Of a DNA stretch of 64,000 nucleotides, positions 12,001 to 24,043 are shown piece after piece. How positions within the stretch are numbered: position 1 is the stretch's first letter; each line of letters starts with the position of its first letter. The notes beneath the pieces were generated by a model. The model was not told the DNA's origin. It saw only the letters and a program-made list of their open reading frames with translations, and made no database searches. Where the stretch lies: NCBI GenBank assembly GCA_029718625.1, contig CM056377.1:95100998-95164997 (forward strand), read 5' to 3'. Both the position numbers and the translations under genes were made by a program. This stretch comes from Synaphobranchus kaupii (Eukaryota > Chordata > Actinopteri > Anguilliformes > Synaphobranchidae).

Positions 12001-15000
12001 CGATACTTTACGTTACCTATGAATGTAGTGCCGGCACTGGTCGACTACAACAACAAAGAAGACCAACAAGTTGCAATGGCCACGTTCGCTCCGCCGCCGT
12101 ACTTCCACAGAGAATATAGGTCAGCACAAAGTAAAGGATTCAATGAAAAATGATGGTATAAACACTCAAAATAACCCAGATCGACTGTCGTCATATTTTA
12201 TTTGCTTTGGGTGCACTGTGGAGTGTTTAAGTGTGTTTGGTAGTGGATGCTAGCAGTTACCTTAGAGTTGCGCTAGCATTAGCAATGTGTGTATGTCCAA
12301 AAGAAGGGACAGCATGGAATTATCTGAGAATGGTTTCCATCAATCAACTACATAATGGGTAAGTCGTAATTGAGACATTATGTCCAAAATTCCGAACTAT
12401 CCCTTTAATGTGCAGCTTTTAACAGGTGGACTTGCAGGTGCCTAATCAACCAGCAGGGGCATTGGAGAAGGATATATACCCTATGTTGTCAGATTTCATT
12501 CATTTTTTATTGTGAAATAAAATCAAAGTCAGTTGTCCATTACAGCCTGTTAGCAATATGGACTAGTATTTTGTGTTAAAGTGTGCTTCCGATAGCCCTC
12601 ATGTCCAAAACATGACTAGTACAGTATTTATTGTGAGAAAATGTCAGCTTGTTTTACCTTTATGCATTTCTTTAGAGCTGTTTTTATGCCAGATACTGTC
12701 TTTCTTCTTCCTTAGGTTCATGTGTTCCTGATGTCACTTTTTGCCATTGTGAATATCATAGCATTTATTTTTGTGTTTGTAGAAGGCTGGAGAACAGTAA
12801 GTATGACTTTTAAACTTGTAAACCATAAGCTTAATTTAATTTATCAGAGAGCAGTGTTGTCTATTGCAGAGTTTTTGAATGTCACCATAAACCACTAAGC
12901 CTCTAAATATTAAATGAAACATGAATTACAGTTTCATATTAAAGGTGCACTATGCAAGATTTTTTGCCTTGCTGTGGTCCTGTGTTTACAATCAAAGAAG
13001 TCTCCTCTGTCCTCAACCCTGCCCGCTCACTGTACCCGACTTCTGCCATCTAGCTATCTAACGTTACTTACAGGTCCAACAGTAAACACGCCAACTGCAC
13101 GTCACTTTTCATCCCCTTGCTAAACTTAAGCCGTCGCCATTGAGGAAAAGCAAATCCTAGGTTGACTCTGCTTCTTGAACACGCCCTGTCGGCTTGTTGT
13201 TTGGCTTTGCTCGCTGTACTTGCGCTTCTTCACCTCCACCATTACAGTAGCTACCTGTAGCGAGCTACAAACGCTCTGCTGAAACTTCACAGGCTCTGTA
13301 GCCACACCCACCCCTCCCCACACAGAAAAGAGCATCATACCCAGAAACGTCCCAAACACATCTTAGAAAAATAAATACAGGCAGAGGAGCATAGATTCGG
13401 CAAATGTGCGCAAAGACAGAGATTGCCAGTGCATCATAGATATGACTGAGCATGGTAAGTTTATATTTTCAAGGTAAAAACCCTGCATAGTGCACTTTTA
13501 AGCTTACACAAATCCCATACAGTATTTTTCTAAAAGTGTATCTGTCTCACTTTTGGTCTAACATGCACTTGTGTTTACACACATGCTTTCAGGAAGCACA
13601 TCCTGTGCTGGTCTGTGCAGTGACATTCCTCACCTTTATCCAGATTGTTGTCACATTTTTCCGCTGTGGACGGAGTCATGAACTGTGAGTACAGCAGGGC
13701 AACATGAAATCTAGCTTCTTTTCAAGATGAAATGTTTGCACAATAAAATACAATCATTGGGCCTCATTCACAAAACTTTAAAAAAAAATTCTTCATACTT
13801 TTGTTCTTAATGTAACGGCAGGATTCTGGCCGGGCCCGAACACAGGTCTCCCGGGGGAGTGGTTGTTGCACTAACCACTGTGCTAAAGATTAATTCACTG
13901 TTCGTGGTGGCAGCCGCCCCTTGGCTGGGCTGCAACGCTACGTTAAGAAACGTTCCTACAAAACACCAACATGAGATTCGTGAAGCATGGACAGACCTTC
14001 AGTTTTGTGTGTATCCCAGGTGTATCAGATTATGAATACGATTCTTCATAAATTCGATGCGCGTGCCTGTTCATGTGATTAGAATAAGAAAACACCGTAG
14101 CAATTCCGTAAAAGGCATGCTGACTTCAGGGTCATGTGCAAACATGTGCTCTCCACAAACATATCTGCGCAGTCCCGAAAGATGCGCTCTCATGGTTAGC
14201 CGAGCTTTCAACAAAAACAAAATTAAAACTAGCACACCTGCTTTTAAGACTAACCAACTAAACTTGACTAAATGAACTTGAAAAATAAAAACTAGTGAAA
14301 GTTCTGAACCAATTCAGGTTAGTTAATAAGTTATAAAATAGTAGCCTGTAACAATGCCTATAAATGCCTGTAATTGTATTGATTTTGTAATTAACCCCTT
14401 CTCTAGCACCACCTTTTTTTAAAACAAGCCCAAAAATGAAATGGTTACTGTTCTTGAACCTCTTTGACTACAGGCATTATCCTGGTTTCTACTGTAATAT
14501 AACCCTTGAGTTTGTTTTCCAAGAGTCAGAATTACTGTAGGTATTACTGAAACAAAGTAACAGAAGCTCAAACACAGTGGAAGTTTATTTTTTCCGTGCC
14601 TAAAAGATTTTTTTTTTTTTTGCCGGGATAAGGATACCGACTTTACAGTGATTCATGTCGTCTGTGGATTTCCAGAACACACAGAACTAGTGGAAGCATT
14701 GTTTCGACAGAGCCTGTTTCATGTCGTGGAACCATTGTCACTATAAAATTATCAAATAGTTTAAAAGTGTGGGTTTTAACACTTTCAAACTATTATGTTA
14801 CCAGATTTATAGAAACTCACCAAAAAAATTTTTTATGAATGCAAATAAAATAAACCACTTCGGCCCCCAATATGGGCGGTGCTAGTTAATATGAAGTCTG
14901 TAACTACTTAAATTGACTTTGCATAAATAATAAAGCAAGTAGATTTAAACACACATAGATTTTGATTGCCCCAAAGAACAAATTCAGATAAGAAAAAAAA

Positions 15001-18000
15001 AAAGACGAATGCTGAAATGTCTGTGGAAATGTTCTTACACACCGTTTACAATCAAATCTAATCATACGCATGTTTCAGGAATGAGGCCCAGTGTCATTCA
15101 ATATATTTTTTTTAATCTACTAAACATGCCAGATCTAACATTTATATTTAGTAGGCCTATATGTTAATTGACTAAATATTAATTTAGGCGTCTTATGCTG
15201 TATGCTACAGTTACTTCGCTTTTTAAATTCTTTTTTTAAGGTTTTGCCATTTCAGTTTCCAGTCTGGAGGGTCTGGAGTTAAGGTTGTTCAGGCATTGCT
15301 CAGTCAGGACGGCTCAGGGCAGTGAATGGAACAGCCCACTATGCCTACAATCAATGTTCGAACCCTACACCCTGGCCAGATCTCTCCTTTACACAGTCTC
15401 CAGGCAACTGGCTATCCCTTTCCTGCTTGTTCGCTTCTCCCAGTCATTATGCCTCTCTGTACTGCACCCATATTGGTCAGGACATCAGAATTGTTGGCCA
15501 TCTTCCAATGCAGACTGAAGACTCTTCAGACTGCATTCTAATTCCCCATACCTCCCCACCCTCTAGTATTCCCACCTTTGGACTCATTTAGGCTATGGTA
15601 TTTCTGCGGTTATATTTTTATGGTTTTATGTTTCTTATGGCTTATGGATGTTATCTGTATGTAGCTATTCACAATTTATATTTTGGTTCTTGGTTAGCAT
15701 AGTTAACTTGCAATAGTGCTTTAGTGATGTTGCATCTGTACGCGCCGGTCCAGCAATATGTAGTGGGGGCGTGACGTGTGAGGTAGGAGGGACCAAACGC
15801 AGCTAGGGGATTCATTAAGCTTAATTAAAAGCCACTGAGACGGAGAGACCCCGTATATAAGGGAATATAAAGGGTTAACGCAAATGACCTAGTTCCTAAT
15901 CACTGGAGGGAAATACGGGAACTAGGAAAAAAGGGGCGTAACCAAAAACAACCCGTATAACCGGTCGAATGTCACAACAGAGCAACACATCTCGAGCTCG
16001 GAAAACACAAGCTAAAAAAACACTGAATACTCAGAACGTATACAAAACAGTGAAGAAACGAGATACTAATGTGAAATGGTAACTAGGAGGCAAAAGGAAC
16101 AGAGATCTAACGTTCCAAGGCTACTCTCAGACTCGCAGTTACACACAAACATGTCCACAACATCGCCCAGTCTCCCTATAGGAAGACATGTACCGAAGGA
16201 CGAAACAGAACTACAGTTCCGAACAAAATCGCCAAAGCTCCATGTACGGAGACAGGTACCGAAGGATGAACAGGACAGCTGCACCGGACATTTACCGGCT
16301 AAAAGACTAATGCAAGATGAATAGAAAATACACGCCCTGCCTCTCAATATAATAAAAAACCCTGACTCACAACAAAGGGGAAACAAAGTCCATGAGAAGG
16401 AGACAAAACAGGGAACAAACGTACCGAAGCTACAAACCGGCTCACTGTAACACGCAAATGAGTAGAAGCACAAATGCCTGGTTTCACAGTAAGAAAACCA
16501 AACAAGGCAAATGGAACAAAGAACTGCTACCCTATACTTCTACGAGCTAAGTAACTCAGTAAAAGCGTGAACGCCCAATCTCCCAGGAGAGAGAAACCTT
16601 TTACAGGCAAATAGAGCAGATATCTGCGGTCCCATACTTCTACGAGCTAAGTGACTAAAGAAGAGCCAGCAAGAATAAACGCCCAGCCTCGGTAAAGAGG
16701 AGCGTAAGAACAGGCGAGTAGCATAATGGCACAAAAAACAAATAAACGCCCTGACTCACAGTATAGATAAAGCCCTACATCTCAGTATGATTAAGCCTTA
16801 CATCTCAATAAGGGGAAAGGTAACGAGAAAAAGGAAGGACCAGGAAGCGGTGACTGAAACCAGCATGAAAAAAGGAATTTAACCTTAAAACTCAAAGCAC
16901 AGAGGCAAGGCCCGCAAACCTCCAATCAAACAAAAGGGAGCAAAACTGATCTCCTAAAATACCTAGAACTAACCATACTGTCATGGTTTTGACCCTGTTT
17001 CCCTATGCGGTCGTGTTCCTCGTGGCCACGCGAGGGCGCTGCCCTGTTGGTAGATGCTTGTTCCGCCCTGCTGAGTTGGGGGAGTTTCTGTTTGAGCGTT
17101 TACACCTGTTCGTGGTCACAGAGTTATATAAGCCTACCGTTCCCTTCATGCGGGGCTTCGACATTAATTGTTTATTGTTCTTTGTTTGTACTGTGGTGTT
17201 GTTGGTTGTGAGTTATCGTACCGTTTTGGCTACTCGCCTATTTTTTGCGTCTCTGTTTAGAGGCAGGGCTTATTTCTTACTGGCTTGGTAGTTGATTATC
17301 TCGTAGAAGTTTGGGACCGTAAAATCTCTGCTCTATTTTGCCTTGTTGGTGCTTTTTCTCCGTGTATGGAGTTTTGGGCGATTCTGTTCAGAACTGTATT
17401 TCTGCTCGCCCTTCGGCACATGTCTTCCCATTGGGAGATCAGGCGTTTCGCTTCTACTTAGTTATTAGCTCGTAGAAGTATAGAGTAGCAGTTCTTTGTT
17501 CCTTTTTTTCGCCTGTTATTTGGTTTTCTTACTGAGAGACCTGGCGTTTTGCTTCTACTCAATTCCGTGTTACTGTGAGCCAGTAAGTAGCTTCGGTACG
17601 TTTATTCCCTGTTGTCTCCTTCTCGTGGACTACGTTCCCCTTTGTTGTGACTCAGGGTTTTTATATATATTGAGAAGCTGTCGTGCTATTTTGCGTTGGT
17701 CTTTGTTGCAGCTGTCCTCCGTCCTTTTTACCTACGGGACGATTTTGTTTCGGAACTATTGTTCTGTTCGTTTTCCGGGTGTGTTTTCTCCTTGTGTGGA
17801 GTTTGGGCTAGGTTGTGGACATGTTTGTGTGACTGCGCGTAGCATGGTAATTTCAGCTCTCTGTTCCTTCGCTTTGTTACATATTTATTTTCTTAGAGGC
17901 TAGGGCGTGTCTTTTATTTTAAGTTTGCGTGAGTCTTTTGGATAGTAAGTTATGGGACGACGGTGCTCCGTCGGCTCACCTGTAAAATGTTTCTCCCTCC

Positions 18001-21000
18001 TGGGAGATCGGGTGTTTACCTCTTGTTTTCTGCATTAGACTGCTACTTATTAAACTAGCCATGGAACGTTAAATCTCGGTTCCATTTCGCCTCGTTACAT
18101 ATTTATTTACTGAGAGGCTAAGGCGGTTGTTCCAACTTAAGCTTGCGTTAGTCTATATGGATCGTAGTTATGGGACGACGGTGTTCCGTCGGCTCACCTG
18201 TAAAATGTTTCTCTCTCCTGGGAGATCGGGTGTTTACCGCTTTGCTTTCTGCATTTGACTGCGAGCCTATCAATCTCGCCATGGGAACGTTAATCTCTGT
18301 TCCTGTTCACCTCGTTACATTTCCTCATAGAGAGGCAGGGCATTTATTTTCAATTAATCTCGCGTTGGTCTAGCCGGTAAATGTCCGGTGCTGCCTGTCC
18401 TGCTCGTTCCTTTCAGTGCCTTTCTCCTTGCAGGGAGTTTTGACGATTTTGTTTGGAACTGCTGTTCTTTTCGTCTTATGGCGCATGTCTTCCTATATGG
18501 AAGATTGGGCGATGTTGTGGACACGTTTGTGTGTGACCGCGAGTCTGATAGTAGCCGGAACGTTATATCTGTTCCTTTCACCTCCTCATACTATCGTATT
18601 ATTTTGCAGTGTTTGTGTTTTATGTTTGTCTTTACGCTACTCGCCCGTTCTTATTTTGTCTCGTTACCGAGACAGGGCGCTTATTATTTCTGGCTGTTCT
18701 GATCCCTGTCCTTGCGCTCTACTTGGCGTTTGACAGTGAGCCGGTTAGTAGCGTTTGTAGTGGTGTTTGTGTTCCTTGTCTTGTCTCCTCCCTAATCTGC
18801 GGGTATCCCGCCTTAGTGGCCTAAGGGCTTAATTATTCCCCTTGCTGCGTTTGGCTCCTCCTTCCTAACACGTCACGCCCCATTACACATACTGGCTAAG
18901 GCAAACAGAGGGCAAAATAATACCATACACCCAACAAACACAGTGCAAATAACGCAAACAATATCGAAGCCCCGAACGAAGGAAACGGAGGCTTATATAG
19001 CTCTCAGGCAACCACGCACACGTGCAAACGCAGATGAGAACTCCGCGAAAGAAACGAGACAGAGCCAAAGCTCCACTAACAGAGCAGCGCCCATGCGTGG
19101 TGACCGAGGAAAACGACCGCAAGGGAAAAAGGGTCAAAAACCATGACACAATATTGTTCATATTAATCAGATGAGTTTGCTTATGTACCTCCTACACTGT
19201 ATGTTCTTCTGGGTAAGTGAATATTGCAATCCACTGTAGTTTCACATCAGATAAATGTCCGTTTGCTATAAGAGAGACAATTTCTCTACCTAAACTTTGT
19301 TAAATATCCAAGATTTGTTCCATCACTTGTGTAAGATTGCTGTCCATCTCTGGCATGTGGTTATAAATCCCTAGCTTAAAGTTAAACCCCATTGTTAAAG
19401 TTAAAGTTATTGATATCTGTTGATTGCGCTTTGTAATATGTGTTTTTTTTGTTCTCTTTTAGGAGATTTATTTTCAATTTGTTTCACAGACTGAATGCCT
19501 TGGCAATTGTGTGTCTTATAGGTAAGGAGTTCATTAGTAAAATCTCTTATTTCAGATGATGCAACATATGAGATAAATATGAAGGTTACATGTGAAATAC
19601 TATATGGGCCAGCTTTACTAAAGGATTGCGACTGCTTTTCCGATGCAGAAGCAGTGTTGTCACAAGGTCGCAATATCTACGTCGGATTTACTAAATGGTC
19701 ACAATGGGCCAAAATTGCTATTAGAATGTAATTTTTGGGGATTACGTCACTCTGTGACTTTGCTTTTGATACAGTTAAATGTGTAAATATATGTATACCT
19801 GGAGTGAACACACTAAAACAGGTTGGAGATTGTGTAAATTAGGCTAATTAAATATTCTAATTTACTAAAGCGTGCATTAGTTGCAACTCTCCTCTTTGCA
19901 TGAAAATGACTCCTGAAAGCAGGCGGTAATTTGTCTGCACTCATATAGCCTATAGCTCACACTCCTGGTCAGCCCTGCAACAGCAGTGACTCGTTGCTGG
20001 ATTCCAGTGGCCAGCCCTCGTATGTTTCTGCATGCATGGACGTGGTTAGTTTCTTCACCTCATCAGGGATGTGGGACAGGTTTTGCAGAGCAATGGTTTG
20101 CTGCTGCTGCTCTTTGAGCAGCAACGTGTCCACTTCCTCGCATGATGCTGGAGAAGGGTATCGGGCTGTACGCACGTCCTCACCAGTCAAATCAGTTTCC
20201 CTTATGGGCTACATGGGGTGGGGATTTTAAATGAATGCATCCTCTGATGTATAGCACTCTGGAAAGGAGACAAAATATCGTTCATCACGTTTCTACTAAT
20301 CACTTCTCATCATGCTGTCTTATCTTTACATTCTCTACTGTTAGTTTTCTTATATCTAACAAATACATTTTTCATGTGAGTTCACTCCAAAGTTTTCTCC
20401 TCTCCAGTGGTGTTGTATTACTATGGTGAAATATGGCGTTGTGAAGCTGTACCTCGTTGACCATTACCTCTATTTCCTAATCTGTAAATTTTAATCCGTA
20501 AAATTTCACTGCTTGTGCCTGCTTGCTCGTATCCATTTCTTAGCGCATTGTAATCTGGACATTTAAACATGCGACATTGTCTCTGACCCTTTTCATGGGT
20601 GTGTTCTACCACAAAATTGCGAATGGGCGCGTTTAAATGAGTGTTTCTGCTTTACTCATGATGCTTCCTTCATTCTTTTTCAGTGGCTGCTGTCTTTACT
20701 GGTCTGGGTTGCATTGAAGCTGCCTCACCCCAACACATGCTTCAGAAACTGATGGGAGGTTTGGTTGCTTGGGAGTTTCTGTTTTTTATATTACAACTTG
20801 CAATGTCCCGGTGGAGAAAGAGAGGTAAGAGTTCCTGTTTTTATACTATAAATTTCAACGTACTGATGGAATTTTTTTAAACATTTTTATTAATTAAAGG
20901 GAAGTAATGAATAATAAATATGTTTTTCTCAAACAGATCAGGATAACTGTTCAGACAAAGCGGTAAGCACTTCAAAAGATGCTTTTTCTCAGACCTTAAT

Positions 21001-21208
21001 GCATATATGTATTTGAATATTTATATATCACCTAAGCATATACAAACTGTTGAAGTACAGAGATTTTTTTGATTTTTAAAATCACATTTTTGTCTTGCAG
21101 AAAAATGTACAGACAGTACTCCAAGTTGCATTACTGGCTTTTTTCTCCCTGGGCAATGGAGCATTTTTGGTGGTCCTTCTGGAAAGAGTTATAAATAAAG
21201 AGTCATAA
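9082..21208 (+). CDS. frrs1: Ferric-chelate reductase 1-like protein (reeler, mucin-like stalk, cytochrome b561), 462 aa
   Basis: Eleven exons: 9082-9283, 9984-10120, 10270-10358, 10586-10940, 11136-11234, 12716-12796, 13593-13684, 19463-19521, 20684-20824, 20937-20962 and 21101-21208; all join in frame with GT/AG ends. Residues 1-22 form a signal peptide. Residues 23-160 form a reeler domain (SNGKVTSACESM, ASAVSHT, YGVFWV). Residues 161-261 are a Thr/Ser/Pro stalk with three TSSVSYTTxKPLP repeats. Residues 262-455 are the cytochrome b561-like membrane domain, with candidate haem histidines H271, H296, H324 and H360. FRRS1 proteins are membrane reductases with reeler, DOMON and b561 domains; here no DOMON is encoded. 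H271-H296 spacing (25) is shorter than the usual 33 or so, so one helix may be shortened. Reductase activity is inferred from family only. Confidence 0.88.
10740..10856 (+). repeat. 39-bp coding tandem repeat in the stalk
   Basis: Three nearly identical 39-bp units encode TSSVSYTTxKPLP inside exon 4 of the reductase-like gene. The unit is a multiple of three, so copy number can change without a frameshift. The region is rich in Ser/Thr/Pro and is a likely O-glycosylated spacer between the reeler and membrane domains. Confidence 0.85.
11831..12404. mobile_element. TTAA-flanked palindromic MITE
   Basis: Arms beginning AGGGATAGTTCGGAATTTTG are inverted at both ends over about 150 bp, flanked by TTAA (11827-11830, 12405-12408). 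The TTAA target fits the piggyBac or Kolobok superfamilies. It sits in intron 5 of the reductase-like gene. Confidence 0.85.
12943..13497. mobile_element. TTAA-flanked non-autonomous DNA element
   Basis: The ends AGGTGCACTATGCA and TGCATAGTGCACTT are inverted and flanked by TTAA (12939-12942 and 13498-13501). Short open frames inside are not flanked by host splice sites. It lies in intron 6 of the reductase-like gene, only about 540 bp from the previous TTAA element. Confidence 0.8.
13759..15089. mobile_element. Harbinger-like non-autonomous element
   Basis: Starts GGGCCTCATTCAC and ends GGAATGAGGCCC, a short inverted repeat of the type seen at PIF/Harbinger ends. No transposase is recognisable. 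A clean 3-bp duplication is not visible, so the superfamily is uncertain. It contains a tRNA-like insert at 13812-13945 and lies in intron 7 of the reductase-like gene. Confidence 0.5.
13812..13945 (-). repeat. tRNA-derived SINE-like fragment
   Basis: On the minus strand TAGCACAGTGG fits the pol III A-box consensus. It is followed about 40 nt later by TGTTCGGGCCC, a diverged B box. The segment is bounded by TAACG and CGTTA. It does not fold as an intact tRNA by eye, so it is called a SINE head or tRNA relic. Confidence 0.4.
15240..15600 (+). mobile_element. Decayed LINE 3' fragment (possible)
   Basis: The part reading CAGACTGAAGACTCTTCAGACT resembles the C-terminal [10 protein letters not shown] region of the L2 reverse transcriptase ORF at 34947-35537. 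The rest is too diverged to place. Confidence 0.3.
15759..19148 (+). mobile_element. Solo LTR (outer, interrupted)
   Basis: Begins TGTAGTGGGGGCGTGACG and ends AAAAACCATGACA (TG...CA). It has a 5-bp target duplication CAATA (15754-15758 and 19149-19153). It is interrupted by a second LTR of the same family at 16979-18887, so its own length is about 1.47 kb. Long open frames on both strands are non-coding LTR sequence. No internal gag/pol region is present. Confidence 0.85.
16979..18887 (-). mobile_element. Solo LTR (inner, inverted)
   Basis: Reverse-complement copy of the same family: on the minus strand it begins TGTAATGGGGCGTGACG and ends CAAAACCATGACA, with target duplication CATAC (16974-16978 and 18888-18892). 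It is about 1.9 kb because internal modules around GAGCTAAGT and GGCGAACGCC-like blocks are repeated several times. It inserted into the outer LTR and is therefore younger. Confidence 0.85.
19608..20640 (-). mobile_element. Harbinger fragment with Myb/SANT-like accessory protein piece
   Basis: The left end GGGCCAGCTTTACTAAA is Harbinger-like; the matching right end was not found. On the minus strand 19969-20190 encodes a 73-residue piece (LLLKEQQQQTIALQNLSHI, EVKKLTTSM) resembling the C-terminal part of the Myb/NAIF1-like partner protein carried by Harbinger transposons. It is truncated and lies in intron 8 of the reductase-like gene. Confidence 0.5.
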
Positions 21209-21850
21209 AAAAACAGAGGAATCAATATTTAAATTTTGTGGAATTTTGTACATGCACTTTCCTTTGAACCCTGATTCATAAACAATATTTATCTGCTCAT
21301 TTTATGTATGAATTATTTCTACCAAACTGTGTCTAAAGTGAAAATATTTTAAAAAGATACATGCTATTCAGCTTCAACAAGATTTGATACAAAGGAGGCT
21401 GGTGACTGAGAGTTTTCCTGTTACTGTAAACAAGAATGGACTTTATGAATGTATTGACATCTGAATATAATACATATTTAAAGCACAAATGTTTAATTTC
21501 AATTATTTTAAAAGCGTTTCCTATGAAAGTACTTTAAAGTACATATAAATGCATCTTTTAATATGTTTGGAAATATATTTTGAAGTAACAATGTATGTGA
21601 AGTGATTTATTAAATATTGTTTTTTACAATTACAAAGTATATGATTTCAAGACTATATTTGGAAATACTTATATACTAGTGTTTATATTGTGTAATATGC
21701 TTAGTGTTTTTATGCAGAATAACCAACACAGCATTGATTGGTCTTTGTAATCACAACATGTAGGCTACTTGTGGTAGGGGACACAACTTGTTTCACCCAC
21801 TGTTAAAAGTGGAACCATAATAATAATAAAAAACACTGTAGGACCCACCC
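21209..21850 (+). other. Probable 3' untranslated region of the reductase-like gene
   Basis: AT-rich sequence after the TAA stop at 21206-21208, with an AATAAA at about 21827. Which poly(A) site is used cannot be told from sequence. Confidence 0.35.
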
Positions 21851-21959
21851 TAATCAATTGCAGTGGATTCAATTAAAGTTGATTCCAAATTGGCAATTAA
21901 GCAGATAGTTATCCAATTTGTCCTCAATTATTCAGCAGCCTTTTAAAGTAAAATGGATG

Positions 21960-22437
21960 CAGTGGTTCCCCATTATAACGCTTTAGTTGGGGTCCATGCT
22001 TGCACAAATCATTGGTATAGTGCTGTGTCCAGTGATTCATCTGCCGTGACTCATCTTTTTCCATTTTAGACCGTCTTCTTCTTATATTCAAGATGGCAGT
22101 CATTTAGTTTCTCTTCTTCTTTTTTCCAACTACGAAGGGTGGATTCACCCACACTAATTGCGTTTGTTGCTTTCCCCATTTTAGCTGATCAAGTGCATAC
22201 AAGGCCTACAATTTGTCTTTAACACTAAAAGTTACTTGGTTTCGACCAGCTTTTGCTTACTTCATGGGAATAGTATGGAACACATCTAAATGGCTGTAAG
22301 TCATCAAGGGCAGGACCAGGACAGTAAATGCTGAATGTCTACACTTTAACCCCATTTCAAATCCAATGTGCTGGAGTACAGAGTTAAAACAACAAAGAAT
22401 GTGTTATTGTCCTAATACTTTTGGAGTGCACTGTATA
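21960..22437 (-). mobile_element. Pogo/Tc1-type fragment
   Basis: On the minus strand around 22060-22230 a diverged CENP-B/pogo-like helix-turn-helix is visible (VGESTLRSWKK, with KDKL-ALYALDQ upstream in another frame). The right end TACTTTTGGAGTGCACTGTA is a Tc1-type terminus. Frameshifted and non-functional. Confidence 0.4.
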
Positions 22438-22457
22438 TGTATATATATATATATATA

Positions 22458-23320
22458 CAGATCCTTTCCAAAAAATTAGAATATCATGGAAAAGTTGTTT
22501 TTTTCCCCATAATTCCATTCAAAAAGTGAAACTTTCATAGATTATAGATTCATTACACAAATAGTGAAATATTTCTAGCCTTTATTTGTTTCATTTTTCA
22601 TAATTTTGGCTTACAGCTCCAGAAAACCCCCAAAACAGTATTTCAAGAAATTAGAATAGTGTGTCGAAAATCAGCATTTACTTCAGTTATTTCAGAGAAT
22701 GAATGTTTTAGACTGAGTGTCACACTATCATCTAATTTACTCAAAACACCTACAAAGTTTATCTCAGTTTGGTTCAGTATGGGGAAGACTGCAGACTTGA
22801 CAATTGGCCAGAAGACCATCATTGACACCCTCCAGAAGATGGGTAAGCCACAAAAGGTCATCGCTAAGGAGGCTGGCTGTTCACAGAGTGCAGTGTCCAA
22901 GCATATCAATAGAAAGTTTAGTGGAAGGGAAAAATGTGGCAGGAGAAGGTGCACAAGCAAAAGAGATGACCGTAGGCTTCAGCGGATTGTCAAGCAAAGA
23001 CGATTCCAAAATTTGGCGGAGATGCAGAGGGAGTGGACTGAGGCTGGAGTCAGTGCTTCAAAAACCACCACGTACAGTGTGACACTCAGTCTAAAACATT
23101 CATTCTCTGAAATAAATGAAGTAAATGCTGATTTTCGACACACTATTCTAATTTCTTGAAATACTGTTTTGGGGGTTTTCTGGAGCTGTAAGCCAAAATT
23201 ATGAAAAAGGCTAGAAATATTTCACTGTGTGTAATGAATCTATGAAAGTTTCATTTTTTGAATGGAATTATGGAAAAAAACAACTTTTCCATGATATTCT
23301 AATTTTTTGGAAAGGATCTG
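22458..23320 (+). mobile_element. Tc1-like element with long terminal inverted repeats
   Basis: Ends CAGATCCTTTCCAAAAAATT in inverted orientation, TA flanks inside a TA-repeat, and arms of roughly 245-270 bp. Between the arms only the 5' third of a transposase gene remains. Length 863 bp. Confidence 0.88.
22779..23159 (+). pseudogene. Truncated Tc1 transposase, DNA-binding domain only
   Basis: The frame starts MGKTADLTIGQKTII and reads through a paired-like helix-turn-helix (GKPQKVIAKEAGCSQSAVSK). It continues into a GRR-containing linker and second helix-turn-helix (LAEMQREWTEAGVSASKTT), then runs into the right inverted repeat. The catalytic DDE domain is deleted. The frame has no internal stop, so a DNA-binding-only protein of 126 residues is possible if transcribed; otherwise it is a dead internal deletion. 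Confidence 0.7.
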
Positions 23321-24043
23321 TATATATATATGGGAGTCCATTGTACTAGCAGTGTCCTTTTGTGTCCTTGTAAATAACTGACACAGGTATCTTCTACTTT
23401 TTCACCTTTATTAACTACTAGTATACTGTCCACTGCACATTCCATTAAAATAGCTATGCAATTCAAACTAAGAAATGGTTAAGTCACACCCTGCTGCTAT
23501 TATTGCACATTGTATTATTTTGCAATGCTGACTTGAAGTCACACACATTTAGTGCACATTAGTGAGATTAAGCTTAACTTCCTTTACAAATGTAGTTTTA
23601 TGAGAGCACTAAGTTTGATTTAAAGGCAGTGCTGTTTACTCTTTCAGTCAGTCTTCTTAGGAAGCTTCAGAATTTATTTGACCTCACTAAACATTTGAAT
23701 TTCCTTGAATATATAATTCAAGCAAACAGAAAACACCCTCAACACTGGCATTCTTTAAATACATCTGAACTAAAGCAAAGGATTCTCAACTCTAAAAGGT
23801 TTCAGCTTATATCCAAGTTAATTCCCAATGTGTGTTGTTCATTGTGTTATCCTTGCAACTGAACGAATTAACTTCATACAGCATGATAATCAGCTAAAAA
23901 AATGTATATGGACCAATTATGTATATGGCATTTTCTGAATGTAACAAAAGAGCCTTTGTGAAAATCTATCGGCAACCATAACCATTTGCATTTGTATAGT
24001 CAACCTGAAATCTCGCCTAATACAAGCGATCTCGCCCACTCAC

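Noticed and set aside
16066..18824. Many long open frames on both strands, some above 100 codons
   Set aside because: They lie inside two nested LTRs with clear ends and target duplications, repeat with the LTR modules, and show no protein family pattern.
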